From Manis javanica (Eukaryota; Chordata; Mammalia; Pholidota; Manidae): 64,000 nt of DNA. The DNA is taken from the NCBI RefSeq assembly GCF_040802235.1, contig NC_133156.1, forward strand, positions 182,106,351-182,170,350. Reading direction: 5' to 3'. Under the pieces are notes generated by a model. It made no database searches. It saw only the letters and a program-made list of their open reading frames with translations, and was not told the origin of the DNA. The position numbers and the translations under genes were made by a program. This document shows positions 51,950 through 63,690 of the stretch, in pieces. Positions within the stretch are counted from its first letter, which is position 1. Each line of letters starts with the position of its first letter.

Positions 51950-52810
51950 CCTAGTCCTGTGTGGCCTGTGAAAATGGTAGGTGGCTCGTGGAGACCAACA
52001 GTAGACTATAGAGGCTTAAATAAAGTTGCACTGCCTGTAGCCTCAGCCCCAGACATGATCTCAACAATACAGAAAATACAGCAGGCTGCAGGAGGCTGGC
52101 ACTCAGTGATTGACCCTGCAAATGCTTTCTTCTCCATCTTGATCTCTGAGAAGAGCTAACCACAGTTTGCCTTCATCTGGGAAGGACCCCAATTTATTTT
52201 TACTGTGTTTCCACAGGGGGATCTGAACTCACCAGCTATTGTCACAACTTGTCAGGTGGAATTTGGACTTGGTGCAGATCTTGAGTGTAGTAATACACTA
52301 TACTGTGTATAGCATAATATACATGATGTTATGTTAATATCAGAAACAGAAGAGCAGGCTAGGACTGATTTGAACATAGTAGTGACCCATATGACCAACT
52401 GGGGCTGGTTAATAAATCCAGCAAAGGTCCAAGGGCCTGCTCCAACAGTGAGATTCTTAGGGATAACGTGGGCAGGAGCCACCCAGGATATTCCACATGT
52501 GACTAAGAATAAACTGCTGTCACTACCCAGCCCTAGAGCCAAACAAGAAGCTCAGCATTTGGTTGGTCTGTTTGGATTTTGGGGAATGCATATTCTACAT
52601 CTGGGAATATTGCCAGCTCCCGTCTATAAGATTACACAAAAGAAAGCTATATTTGAGTGGGGACCTGAACAAACGCAGGCCATGTCTGAATTACAAAAGA
52701 CAGCTGCACTTGCCACACCTTTGGGCCTTTATGATGCCCACTCAGATATGCTTTTGGAAGTGTCTGCCACTATACTCACCCAGATGGGAGCCTGGGACAA
52801 AAGTCCATGA
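51950..52810 (+). pseudogene. Reverse transcriptase remnant of the provirus
   Basis: A WRPTVDYRGLNK motif in the frame at 51959-52159 marks the first RT block. A stop at 52157 breaks the frame, and the thumb/connection-like part resumes at 52331-52810. The catalytic box at about 52315-52335 is shortened, which breaks the frame. The enzyme cannot be functional. Confidence 0.75.
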
Positions 52811-53149
52811 GCGCCTCCCAGCAGTGGCGGCTGGGATGTTGGACCAGAAAACTCCCAGATGCTGCTGCCCGGTACATACCATTTGAGACAAATATTAGCC
52901 TGCTATTGGGCATCAATTTAGAGTGCCTTAGTGAATAAAGGATGTAATATAATCTTGAAACCTGAGATGCCCATAATGTCTTGGTTGATGTCAGAGAAGC
53001 AGTCTAATAAGGAAGGCAATGTGTGGAAGACTTTCATAATAAAATGGAAATGGTTCATACAGGAGCAGGCTGCTAGGGGAATGCAAGGAGGCCTCAACCA
53101 TATCCATGAGCTGCCAGAACCGATTGCCATGTGGACAGTACCCTAAGAA

Positions 53150-53560
53150 TAGCGCTCAACTGAACAGCAAAGAGCTGCTTGATTTACAGGTGGAAGTTCC
53201 AAGATGAATGGATAATGTCCTGTTTGGAAAGCTTCTGCATTAAGTCCAGTGGATGGCAAGACTCTGGTTGAAGAAGGTGAGAATAAATCAGCTTGGTGGT
53301 CTGAACTGCATGCTGTTTTTCTAGAAGTGATGGAAGAATTGAACAATGATAAATGCCACCATGTTTGGATTTTTACTGACCTGTAGGCTGTAGCCAATGG
53401 CCTGGCTGTATGGTAGGTAGCAGGACAATGGAAAACAGCTATTAAAGGGATGCCTGTGTGGAGTGCAGCTGTATGGAAATCACTCTGGGAATTTCAGGGG
53501 TGCATTGGAGTAGAACATGTCAATGCCCATCAGAAGAACCCCTTCCCAGGATCAGAAGGT
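53150..53560 (+). pseudogene. RNase H remnant of the provirus
   Basis: The region ends with a VEHVNAHQKN motif at about 53510-53540, which resembles the end of retroviral RNase H before integrase. Stop codons interrupt the earlier part. Confidence 0.5.
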
Positions 53561-54115
53561 GACTGGAACCACGAAGTGGTGTGTTCCCTTGAGGTGGCCA
53601 CCTGGGTCCATGAAATGAGTGGACATGGTGGGGCTGCAGCAATGCAGAGATGGGCTGAATCTACACATATTCCTCTTGCACCATGTGAGGTGCCCAATGC
53701 CAACAAGAACTGTTTTATCTATCAATAAGAGAGACAAAGACTGCAGCTTGCCATGGGGAAAATTACCCCAAGGAAAAGCCCTGCCCACAGCTGGCAAGTG
53801 GATTACATTGGACCAATGCCAGAAGCCCCTGGAGCCTGTAAACGGGTCCTAAACAGAATAGACACTTACTCTGGACTGGACTTTGCATACGGTGGCAGAT
53901 ACAAACACTCAAAATATCATTAAAGGATTGGAACAGAAGATATTGTACCAATTTGGACCACCAAGTTACATCTGTTCAGACCAAGGGACACATTTTACAG
54001 CCTATAGCATCCAACAGTGGGCTGAGAGACAGCACGTTGTTTGGGCACACCATGTTGCATATCATCCTCAGAACAACGGTTTAATAGAAAATTAGAAAGG
54101 ACAGTTGAAACATTT
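53560..54115 (+). pseudogene. Integrase remnant of the provirus
   Basis: A His/Cys-rich zinc-like segment occurs at about 53600-53725. It is followed by the catalytic core: Asp at 53801 (DYIGPMP), a second Asp in CSDQGTHF and a Glu in the NNGLIEN segment ending near 54095. The first Asp and the other two lie in different frames, so the gene is shifted near 53880. Confidence 0.7.
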
Positions 54116-54239
54116 GCTGTCTGAAACAAGGGGGAGATAAAGGCATGAGAGGTTGGCTTACACACCTTCAACAGTGTGGGCAGCTCAGTATGAGGGGGCT
54201 AGGGGAGGGTCTCCACTGGACAGATTCCTCTGCTTTTCT

Positions 54240-54480
54240 GGGGGATCTGGGTAAAAAGGGGTGGGGGTGGAGGCTAGTGTGACTATACAGTTCTTCCCCA
54301 CATCACCGCAACTGTCTTTTTCCCTACTGGATACAGTGGTCCTAGGACCAGGGCTGCAACTATGGGTGCTGGGACCGGGGAAGATTCCTAAGCAAGAAAC
54401 TGTAATCTTACCCTTAAGTCTTTATGTCAGAATTCCTAAGGGCTGATGGGGTGGACTGTGCCTTCACCCCGTGTGGCCAA
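54240..54480 (+). pseudogene. Possible dUTPase-like remnant of the provirus
   Basis: The frame at 54261-54446 encodes a hydrophobic beta-rich stretch ending in LPLSLYVRIPKG, positioned just after integrase as the dUTPase domain is in ERV-L elements. Similarity is weak and the frame stops at once. Confidence 0.4.
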
Positions 54481-55202
54481 GCTGGGACTGACGGAGTGCA
54501 GCTGGGCTACCTAGTGGCCTGGACGGCCCACTAGCTCTGCACCTGTGTACCCCTCCCTTCCATGAGGGGAGTGAACAGGGGTAGCCACTTGCCAGACTGG
54601 TGTTGCTGCCAGCCACCTAGACCAGCATAGTAGCTGAACCTAATGTCCCTCCAAAGGTGGAAAAGTCTGGGTAAAGATAAATGACAAATGGAGAGAAGGA
54701 GAAATTTTGGCTGAGGGTAAAGGGATGAATAAATGGGTTATGCAGGGAGGGAAATCTAACACTTTATCAATACCTTTATCAGAAAGGCTCAGAGCAAGAG
54801 AATATCAATACCTCAGAAAGGCTCAGAGCAAGGCCCTAGCAGAGGCAGCCCAGATGCTCAGAAGGGTAAAGCTGTATGTTTGCTGAGACCACCTCTGCTT
54901 TGGGAACCTGATAGGTTGAATGGCAGCCTGCAAACCTGAGTGATGTCACTCTGAGAGATGCTCTGGCCATAAGATAGGTTGAGGAACTGGACCAATGTAA
55001 GAATGTTTGTAATGGCTTTGAAGGACAAGTCAGTTGTCTCTTTAAATCTGTCCCCACCCCACACTGGCTTCTCCAAAGGTGGGCCTCTTGTGCTGGCACC
55101 GTTGATGTGCCTGTTGTATAGATGCTATGCCAGATATAAGTGCTCTGACAGGCATGATCGTTTTGCTGTAAGGGATCTTTGTTTGAAGACCAGGCGGTGG
55201 AC

Positions 55203-55957
55203 TGCATTATAATGCACTAAGGAATGTATATTTGGTCATTTAGATGACCGAAACATATTTCTCAGATATATTTGGTCATCATCCACACTTTCAGAAAACA
55301 CTTTGGAGCCATAAAGGTAAAAAGGGAGTCTTGTTATGATGAGGAGATTTTTGGACCTCACCCAAGGGCAGGGGCTGTTTGCCAGGGGGACTAACCACGT
55401 GATCAGGGCACTCTCAGCTGCCAGCCCCCAACCCCTGGCTATGAAATGAAGCCTTCACAAAACCCAGGAGACGAGAATTTTGTTCTCTTTTTATGTCCTG
55501 CTTCCCTGTCTGAGAGAGCCTCCACGAGCCTTGGTGCCAGGCCCCAAGTGCCACGAGGACAGAAGCTCCTTCACGCGGAAACTTGTCCTATGTATCTCTT
55601 CATCTGACTATTGACTTACATCCTTTACAATACCCTTTGTTAAGCTGATAAACATAAGTGTTTTCCTGAGTTCTGTGAGCCACTCTAGCAAACTAATAGA
55701 ACCTCCAGGAGAGGCAGTTGGAACCTCCAATCTGCAGCAGCTCTGCAGAAGCACAGGTAACAGCCTGGGATTTGCGCCTGGCGTCTGTAGTTGGAGGCAG
55801 AGGGCAGTCTTGTAGGATGGAGTCTTTAATCTGGGAAATCTGCTAAATGCTGTCTCTGGGCAGATAGTGTCAGACTTGAGTTGAGTTGAATTCTCAGACA
55901 CTGTGCTGGTGTTGGGTGGTGTTGTCAAGTGGGACGGGGATCTGGGAACCTGTAAGA
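55203..55957 (+). repeat. 3' LTR of the ERV-L-like provirus
   Basis: The LTR begins TGCATTATAATG and ends just before the GATAG duplication. It is colinear with the 5' LTR, with about 55 bp fewer bases because of indels. The end is not a canonical CA, probably through decay. Confidence 0.8.
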
Positions 55958-56030
55958 GATAGGAATTGCATTAAATCTGCATATCAACTTGGGGATCATT
56001 GACATCTTGACAGCTCTAGGTTCAGATGGA
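55958..56030 (-). mobile_element. L1 fragment, antisense, right part of the provirus insertion site
   Basis: 'gataggaattgcattaaatc' and the following 'cttggggatcattgacatctt' continue the L1 that stops at 49272. The GATAG at 55958-55962 is the second target duplication. Confidence 0.8.
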
Positions 56031-58870
56031 GAGGAATGGGGGAGGGGACAAATGGAAACTAGTATTATCTGGAGGAAGCAGAAAAAGCTCCCAAGAGAGT
56101 GAGTTGGGGCTGGGCATGGTAGGAAATGACGTTAAGAGTGGAGAAGCTCTTAAGATGTAGCAGCTGCTGCTCTGTGTGAAGCTGTTTGAATTCTCAAGGT
56201 GTTAAATCTTCCTCCAAGAAAATTAAGTCTATCATTTGCCAAGGAGTTTGTGTCACTATGTGTGTATTTAAAAAAAAACAAAGCAGGGCTGAGTTTCACA
56301 TGTGGGACCTGAATCCAGAGGTGTCAAGATGCACAGAAACAAGAGCCCCGAGACCAGGATCTGAGGTCAGAAGTAGGCGGAAGGCACACCCCCAGGGAAC
56401 TCAGGGCTTGTCGCTTGTGCAGCCAGTAGAAGTGAGAGATACTGAGACTTTTTAACCTACCTCTTGAGGGCAGAGGAACCTAGTTGACATTCATGGGTTG
56501 CTCCTATTCTGCTCGAGAAACAACAGTAATTAGACATTCCCCCAGTGGTTGTCTACCAGTTTGCAAAGTAGGTGGGGGACAGAGGGTGAAATGAAGTCGT
56601 GTGTGGTAAAGTGATTTCTGTTAGGGACAGAAAAGGCCTGAGGATGGGTGTGTGACTTGTGTAGAAGCCCTAGTCTTCGCATCTTTTCTCAGAGAGGCAA
56701 TGTCAACCCATCCTGGAGGGAGGGCAGGGGTTGGTTATAAAAAGGATTACTAACATCTGAGTACAAACATGTAGCCCATGCTCATTTAACTGTCACAAGT
56801 CCCCCCAGATCTCCCACCCATCATGTCCCTTTCCTTTTCCTGATCCACCAAGAACCGTCTGCTGGGAAGGAGCCTGGTGCTGGTGGCCCCGCTGTGTCAC
56901 CAGAGGTGATGCTGTGCCCAGGGGCAGAGAGACCGGCACCGAGTCCTGGTCTGATCCCTGCCACCCAACACTGCAAGATGCCGGGGGCTGCTGGCCTCCC
57001 CACTGTGGGCCTCTGCTCTCCTGTCTGAGAAGCTAAGAGTTGGAAGCCGAGCTTCCTCCTTGTTCCCATGTTGGATTAGTTCCGATTCTTCTGATCACAG
57101 ATAACGAGACTAAGTTGAAGTAACTTCAGTACAAAGGAAGATTTATTGGGAGAACACTGCATTATCTCAGGGACACCAAGGGAGACCTGAACCCCAAGCC
57201 TCTGGCAGAGCAAAGAAAGGCTGCCCTGGAGATACCCACCGTGGGAGACTGCGGAGTTACCCTTTCCCCAATGTGACTCAGCTCCAGGAGCTGCCAGTCT
57301 AACCTCTCAGCTTCTCCAAAGAGAAAATTTGGTTGGGATGGACTCCTAGCCACGACTTAGTTGCCTGCCTCTGGGCCAGTGAACTAAGTCCAGGGGGGCA
57401 GGGTTACCTAGCACAGGCAGCTGCAAAGTAGGGTGGCCCTAGAATCAGACAAGGCCTCAAGAGGTCACTCCAGGTATGAATGGTATTTATAAAACTTGAT
57501 CTAAATGGTTTTGTAATGAACTGAGTGCTAAGGAAGGGCCTAACCAGAGAAGGAAAAACAGAAAAATTACTGACAGGGAATGGAGTAAATCAGAGATGGC
57601 TTCCTGTAAGAAGAGGTTCCATTTTTTTCCCCCAAGGGGTCTGTTGGAAAGAACACCAGCCCTGGCTTCTTCAAGCCACCCCAGTCCTTGCCACTCCTGA
57701 GTACTCTGCCAAGGCCTGGCATCTAATGGGTGGTCTCTAGTTCTCTTGTTGCAAGTATGTACTTGGTGTCTGATGTGACCTCAAAGCTCATTTCCTCGAC
57801 TGAGCAAAGACCTTGGTGTATCTCTGCTTCACTTTTCTTATCTACAGAACATATAGACAGGATCTTATCAGTACTGAAGGCACTAGAGTGGGGTTACACG
57901 AGACAGTGTAAGTGACAGTGTGGGCTACCAAGCAGACCTTCATCAGAGAGTGGGTCAGCTCCAGAGGAAGGCTCAAGGAGCTGGCACAGGGCTTTGCCCT
58001 CTCTTTCTTGGGATGGACTCCTAGCCACGACGTGTGGGGCTGCAGATTCATCCTTGGCCCTTGGTGAGAATAGCATGGGAATGTAGGAGAGGGCAGAAGT
58101 TCAAAGTGTGGCAATATCAAGTGTTGGTGAGAAATGGAGCAACAGGAATTCTCACACAGTGGGGAGGGGAGTGTAAATGGTGAACCACTCTGGAAAATGG
58201 GTTGGCAGAAGGTTCTCATCCAGCTACTCCATCCTGGGATTACCTTGGAGCTGCTCTGCATGTGTGCCTTGGGGACAGACGCCAGAGTCTAACAGATTCA
58301 GTGGGCTAGAAGCCTAGGCATTGCTCCAGCTGAGTTCCCTGCCAGGGTCCCATTAGGCGGCATTTTCCCTGGGAGCTTGGGGTTTACTTCCAAGCTCACT
58401 GGTTGTTGGCAGAATTCAGAATCTAGCAGCTGTAGAATTGAAACCCTCAGCTCCTAATGGCCACCTGCTCTTCCTGCCACATAGCCCCCTGATATCTTGG
58501 TGGTTTGCTTGTTCAAGGCTGATGGGCATGCATCTCTGCCACTGCTTCTGACTCTGACCCCTACCCCTGATTAAGTCAGGCCCACCAGGATCACCATTTG
58601 CTTAATGTCAATTAATTAGAAGCTTTAATTACATTTGCAAAATCTCTTCTCCTTTGATGTATAATATAGCCCTGTCACTAAGGTGACATTCCATCATAGT
58701 TTCGAGTCCCACTTATACTCAAGAAGGGAAATTATCATAGTAGATAGAGCAGGGGCAGGAATCTGGGGACCATCTGAGAACTCTGCCCATACAAGCCTGC
58801 AGCACTGCAGATCCACCTACTGCAGGCACAAATGGGATGGAGTCATCTCACCAATAAAAAGCTGGTCAAA
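56030..58870. other. Downstream intergenic DNA, no gene recognised
   Basis: No coding or RNA gene is recognised. A segment at about 57060-57480 resembles an old interspersed repeat but could not be named. A 24-base match at 57333 and 58008 is noted separately. Confidence 0.5.
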
Positions 58871-58876
58871 ATAAGC

Positions 58877-58897
58877 CATATATATATATATATATTT
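58877..58897. repeat. (TA)n microsatellite
   Basis: A run of about nine TA units, 'atatatatatatatat', precedes a T-rich tail. Confidence 0.9.
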
Positions 58898-58899
58898 AA

Positions 58900-59730
58900 A
58901 CAGATAGATTTAAGTACATTGTTATGGGTACATATAGAGGTAGGTAAAACTATAATGAAAAGCATGGCAGTGATTAGCATGAGGGCCGGTCCCTCTAGGG
59001 CAGAGTGTTCTCTTTCTTGACCCTCATATGGGCAGTAGTTACACTAGTGTTTGCTGTATAAATGTTTCCTATACTGTACATCTATATCTTTCTATGCACT
59101 GTTTCCATAGGTCTCTTTTATTTCACATCCTCAGAGCTTAAAAATAAAAATGAACATGAGATGTGTCTTAGGCAAGGATATAAGGCTGCTGAGGTGCATG
59201 GCATGGGACCACAACCCTCTGCGGATACCCACAGTGCTGGGAGGCACCTGTGCCAAGGGGCTGCAGGGTGGCAGGTGGCCTGCTGGGAAACCCCAGCCTG
59301 AGGGGTGGTGAAAGGGAGCTGCACTCCCACAGGCCTCCTCTGGCATCTCTGGGCCCTGGTTAGATTGGAGACCAAAGCTGCATGGGCCCTCCTTTCTGCC
59401 TGGCACAAACCTGACTGTACTGCTCCTGGATAAGCAGGCGGTGGAGCAGACCAAGTGCTTTGTTGCAGTTCCAGAGTGACCACAGATGTGGGCCTCAGAC
59501 TGAGCCCTGAGCCTGCTTTCAGACTGCATCTCTGGAACAGGTTTGTATCTAGGGATCCATGGAAGGCTGCGGGGGTCTTGACACCGTTAGTCTTGCATTT
59601 ACACTGTGTGATGTGCCTTCCTGGACGTGAGAGTGCATAGCTTCCAGAGCTTTTCAAAGGGGAGGAGGACCATGGAGAGAGGCTAAGAATCAGTGCTCTA
59701 CGCTAGATCAGGAAGAGCAAAACAAAGAGA
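58900..59730. other. Intergenic DNA, no gene recognised
   Basis: Overlapping frames at 59062-59657 on both strands do not resemble known proteins. The left part is AT-rich with no named repeat. Confidence 0.5.
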
Positions 59731-59734
59731 GATC

Positions 59735-59860
59735 ATCTTTGTTCATCTTCTGCCATGTCCGAGGCCCTGCTATCCCTTTTTACAGATGAGGAAACACACT
59801 CAGAGTGCTGAGTAATTAATCCAGGTTCCCACAGCTAGAAAGTTGGAATCCTCACAGAGG
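59735..59860 (+). mobile_element. MIR SINE
   Basis: 'ttttacagatgaggaaac' with 'tgagtaattaatccaggtt' and 'cacagctagaaagttgg' matches the MIR core in sense orientation. It is partial. Confidence 0.75.
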
Positions 59861-59869
59861 CTGTTTCTT

Positions 59870-62800
59870 GGAGTTTTCTCCTGGTTGAGGGCAGGAGCAG
59901 GGAAGGCCCCAGTGTGCAGCTTGTAGGGAGGCCTGGGCCTCTCCTGGCTCCTGGCTCAGCTCACGGACAGCAGAGGGTGTGGGTGGGCTGGCTGCCCAGT
60001 GGGCTGGGGCGCTGGTGCAGAAGCTGTCAGGTGTGGTCTCCGTGGTTCCTTCCTGCAGGGTGGCGGAGAGGTTGCTGAAAAAGGGACAGGCAGTGCCCTC
60101 CTAGGGCTCTGAAGGCTGCTCTGGAAGAGCAGGTCCATGTGCCCCTTCTCTGGCCTTCAGGCGTCCCTGGGGCTGGGAGTGACCCTGGGGGCTCCTGGGC
60201 AGCAGCAGGCTGGGATTTGCGCCTGGGAGGCTGGGAGGAGTGACGTGAGCACAGCGAAGAGTCAGGGCATGTGTGGGCTCAAACTGGAGAAGTGAGCATT
60301 AGGTGTGTCCTGAAGGGCCAAACCGGCAGCATTAATAGAGGGTGGGAGAAGCACATGAGGCACATACGCTTAAGAAAACGACCTGGGGGTCAGGGCTGGC
60401 CCCAACCCGGCAATGAACAGCACTTACAAAAATGGTTGTGGGGTGGGGCCCATGGCAGGGTGTGGAAGGGTTGAGGGCTGGGAAGTGCTCTTTCCTCAGC
60501 CTTCGGCCCTCAGCAGCAGCCCCACCCCTACTGGAGTGTCCTGTCCCCTAAAGGGCAGGCTGTTGTCTGTCCTAGAGTTGGGGAACACTGGGAAGGTGGT
60601 GTCTTCCATGTGCCTCAGCTTTCACGCATGCTTTCGGCCTGTCAGGTGGAGGAGGGCTGTGAGGAGAGGGGGTGAGATAAGGCCAGCCCTGGAGGCCCCG
60701 TAGGGCTGGGCTCTGGAGCGTGCCTCATCGGGCTTTCTGGGGAAGCTGAGAGTGCAGACTGCCCTCAGTGCCGCCCTTTCCCGGCACTTTCACTGCCTCT
60801 TGTCTGTCGGTCCCCTGTCTGTCAGTCAGCGGGCTGAGTCAGAAAGGCCCTGGGGCTGGGGGCCTCCTGCCAAAGTCCTGACTCACTGAGAATGGCTGAC
60901 TGGTTTCCCCAGCCTCTGTCCCTCCCTGTCACAACACGCTGAAGGCGCAAGGGCTGGGGAACCACACGGGCATCTCTCTCCTGGGCAGCTCCTCCCACAA
61001 GGGGCATCTGTGCTTCTGGCCTGGACAGGCTGACCCCTGTGACCAGGCCCCAGACCGCCTGCAAGGCCTTCCAGTGTAGGCTTTGCTGTACTCCTGAACC
61101 TAACACAAATCATGTCTGTGCTCAGTACACACGTGGTGACTGAATAAATGAATTCCTTCCTCACTGCCGGTTGAAAATTACCCTCCAGCCCTCCTCAGCC
61201 ATGTAGGACTGTGTAGACCACTAGCTTCCCAGTTCCACAAGGTTGAAAATGCTATGCTAATTTTTGTGCCATGATTCAAAAAGTCATTTTTGTAACACCT
61301 CACTTAGCCCATCATTAGCTCTGATTCACATTTTATTTGAATGAGAAGTAACTCACACACCTCCAAGCTAAGGAAGTGAGCCTTTGGGCCTTTGAGCTAT
61401 GGAGCAGCTCTTCAGAGAGACCTGCATTCCCTAGGTGGGGACCTGGGGCTCCCAGCTGAGGCCAGGCAGCTGTGCTCAAAGCCATCCAGCCCTGGGGGAT
61501 GGAAGGCGCTGCAACCTGGCATTGCGCCTCTGTTTCTGAGCTGCAGGATGGCCCGTGTAGGATCCAGGTCCTCATGATGGTGAAGGGCCATGTGTGCTGC
61601 GTGGTGGACCGAGAGAAGTGAGGCTTTGGGGCGGTCAGGCTGCAGTGACAGCTGTGGGAATGAAGGTCCAGATGGTGCATGGTTTCCTGGGTTTAGGGCT
61701 TGTGTCAGTAAAGACTTGTTTACAAGTAACAGGAAACAATCTCCTGGCTCCCAGAGTGGCCAAGTGCCACTGGAGTTTTAGGTACTGCATGTTCCTGGGG
61801 TTCATATGGGACCCTCCCGTGTTTTCCAGCTTTATCTCCTGGTCCTTGACTGTCTGTCTGGCTCCATTCTGAGTGGGTAGGAAGTAGAATGGCCATGGGC
61901 CACCCCAGTCTATGCAACCCCAGAAGAAAGAGAAAATTCTCTCCAGTGGTTCATACGACAATCCCAGGAAGGTCTGGCTATGGGCAGGGACTGAGTACCT
62001 GACTGGCTGGAGACTGTGTACCTGCCCCCACAGGGTGATGGTGGGGCGGTATGCCTGGCAGCCCTACCATGGGGACCTGGAGCAGGAGAGGAACTTCCCG
62101 ACAACCAGAAAGAGGGCGGGACAGCACGCCACCCCCAGCAGCCTTCTGGGGTGCTCTGCTGGCTGTGCACGTGGGCCTCTGCAGCCCTGCCCCTCCCTAG
62201 CTGTGTGACTCAGTCTTGACCTGTTGTGAGGCTAAAGGTTCGGGGAGATAATAGACCTGGGGGGCTTGGATGTGCGATGGCAGCAGAACTGGTGTCTCAA
62301 TGACAGAGGATCTCCATCCAAGTCGGAGTGGACAGTGGCCTGCAGGAAATTGCTGTTCTCCTTGGGGCCGGCAACCAAAGACACTTGACCAGGTGGCACG
62401 TACCTGCTGGGCCTTCTGGGGCAGTTGATTGTGGGAAACTGATAGCCACGGAGCCAGCAGGTTTGTGGATCCCTGCAGCCCATCTCATTCAGGGGCAGCA
62501 GTGAGGTACCTGGCAAGGCAATATGTGATCTGGGAGAAGGACGGAGGGCTGTGGGGCTCTTAGGGTGCATGGTTAGGATAGCACCTATCTTCCCCACTGG
62601 ATACTGCAGCCTGGGCTGAGGTTAGTTTTGAGGGGCCCTAAAAGAGGCCAGTGAACTTTTTGGGAGGTCAGGCTGCAGGGAATCCATTTTGAACAAGTTA
62701 ACACTTACCTCCCACCACCCTCCCTTGGCCCAGCCACAAACCACCAGTTCTTGCACGATCATCTTCCAAACACCGTGGCAGCTGCCAGGTGCAGAGGGGC

Positions 62801-63370
62801 AGAAGGCACAGAGCCCTGGTGCTCCCTGCCATGGGCTGTCAGTCACTGGCTGGGGTCAAGCCCAGCATAGCTTCCGGAGGCCTTTTGGGGGTGTCTGATG
62901 GGGAACTGACCTCCTGCATCCAGAAAGAGAGCCTCATGCCCACACTGTGGACTTGGCACACCCTCCAGAAAACTGGCATGCTTCATGAGCTCCTGTACCC
63001 CACAGCTCCACACATTTCCCCATTCCCCGCTGGACTGATTCAAAAGTCAGCCTGCCCATATTCTTCCAGATCTGAACACATGAGTCTCACCTCTTCCCCA
63101 ATCCAACATTGCTTCTAATTGAGCTTTCAGACCTGTGCCAGGCACAGCCTGGGGAAATTCTCCTCTGACCCTACAGGGCACTTGGCTCTAGGGCACATCA
63201 CCTGCTCCCACCTCCTCCCAGGGCAACTTCTCCAGGGCCTGTGTCTGGTGGTCTGTGCTGGAGAACTTGACCCTTGAGGATCTCCATCCAAGTCGTAGAA
63301 GGATCTCATCCAAGACATAGAAATACTATTCTGTGTCACTTGCCATTTTGAAAATGTCATTCTTTTATTT
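59870..63370. other. Intergenic DNA, no gene recognised
   Basis: This is GC-rich single-copy sequence, possibly with an L2-like tail at 61085-61150 ('cagtacacacgtggtgactgaataaatgaatt'-type end). Overlapping frames on both strands at 60271-63118 lack recognisable domains. A 20-base repeat is noted separately. Confidence 0.45.
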
Positions 63371-63374
63371 GCTT

Positions 63375-63690
63375 CTTTTGCTCCACATTATGAATTCTGA
63401 TATTCCAAAAAATTATATTGATGTGTAGAGTTGTAGTTCATTTTTCCCTATGCATAATGACCCATTATATATAATAAACATACTTTTATGTATCTTTCCA
63501 TTCTGAAGTAGATGAACATTCGGTTATTTTTCGGCCATAAGCAGTGCTGCTATGACCTTCTTGTGTCCTGATGAACAAATTCCAGGGTTTCTTTAGAAGT
63601 AGGCGTAGGTCATGTGTGTGAGTGTTCAGCTTTACGAGATGATTGCAGACCATTTCCCAGATTTTGTTCTCCCTGTGTGGTTATTTGCTC
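63375..63690 (-). mobile_element. L1-like 3' UTR fragment, antisense
   Basis: 'ggccataagcagtgctgctatga' followed by 'gaacaaattccagggtttct' follows the antisense L1 3' UTR pattern. It is old and truncated. Confidence 0.55.

Larger units (their letters stand above)
49273..55957 (+). mobile_element. ERV-L-like (class III) endogenous retrovirus with two LTRs, defective
   Basis: This is a 6.7-kb provirus on the + strand inserted in an L1 fragment, with GATAG on both sides. Its LTRs (49273-50083 and 55203-55957) share a TGCC/TGCA-ATATAATG start and the same internal order. A primer-binding site at 50086 is followed by protease-like, reverse transcriptase, RNase H, integrase and dUTPase-like remnants in the usual ERV-L order. 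Many stop codons and frame changes mean no complete protein is encoded. No envelope region was seen, as in most ERV-L. By eye the first 69 aligned LTR bases differ at four sites, and later parts differ more, so the insertion is old. Confidence 0.85.

Noticed and set aside
52331..52810. 159-codon frame as a cellular gene
   Set aside because: It is the carboxyl part of the provirus reverse transcriptase; flanking pieces and LTRs show its origin.
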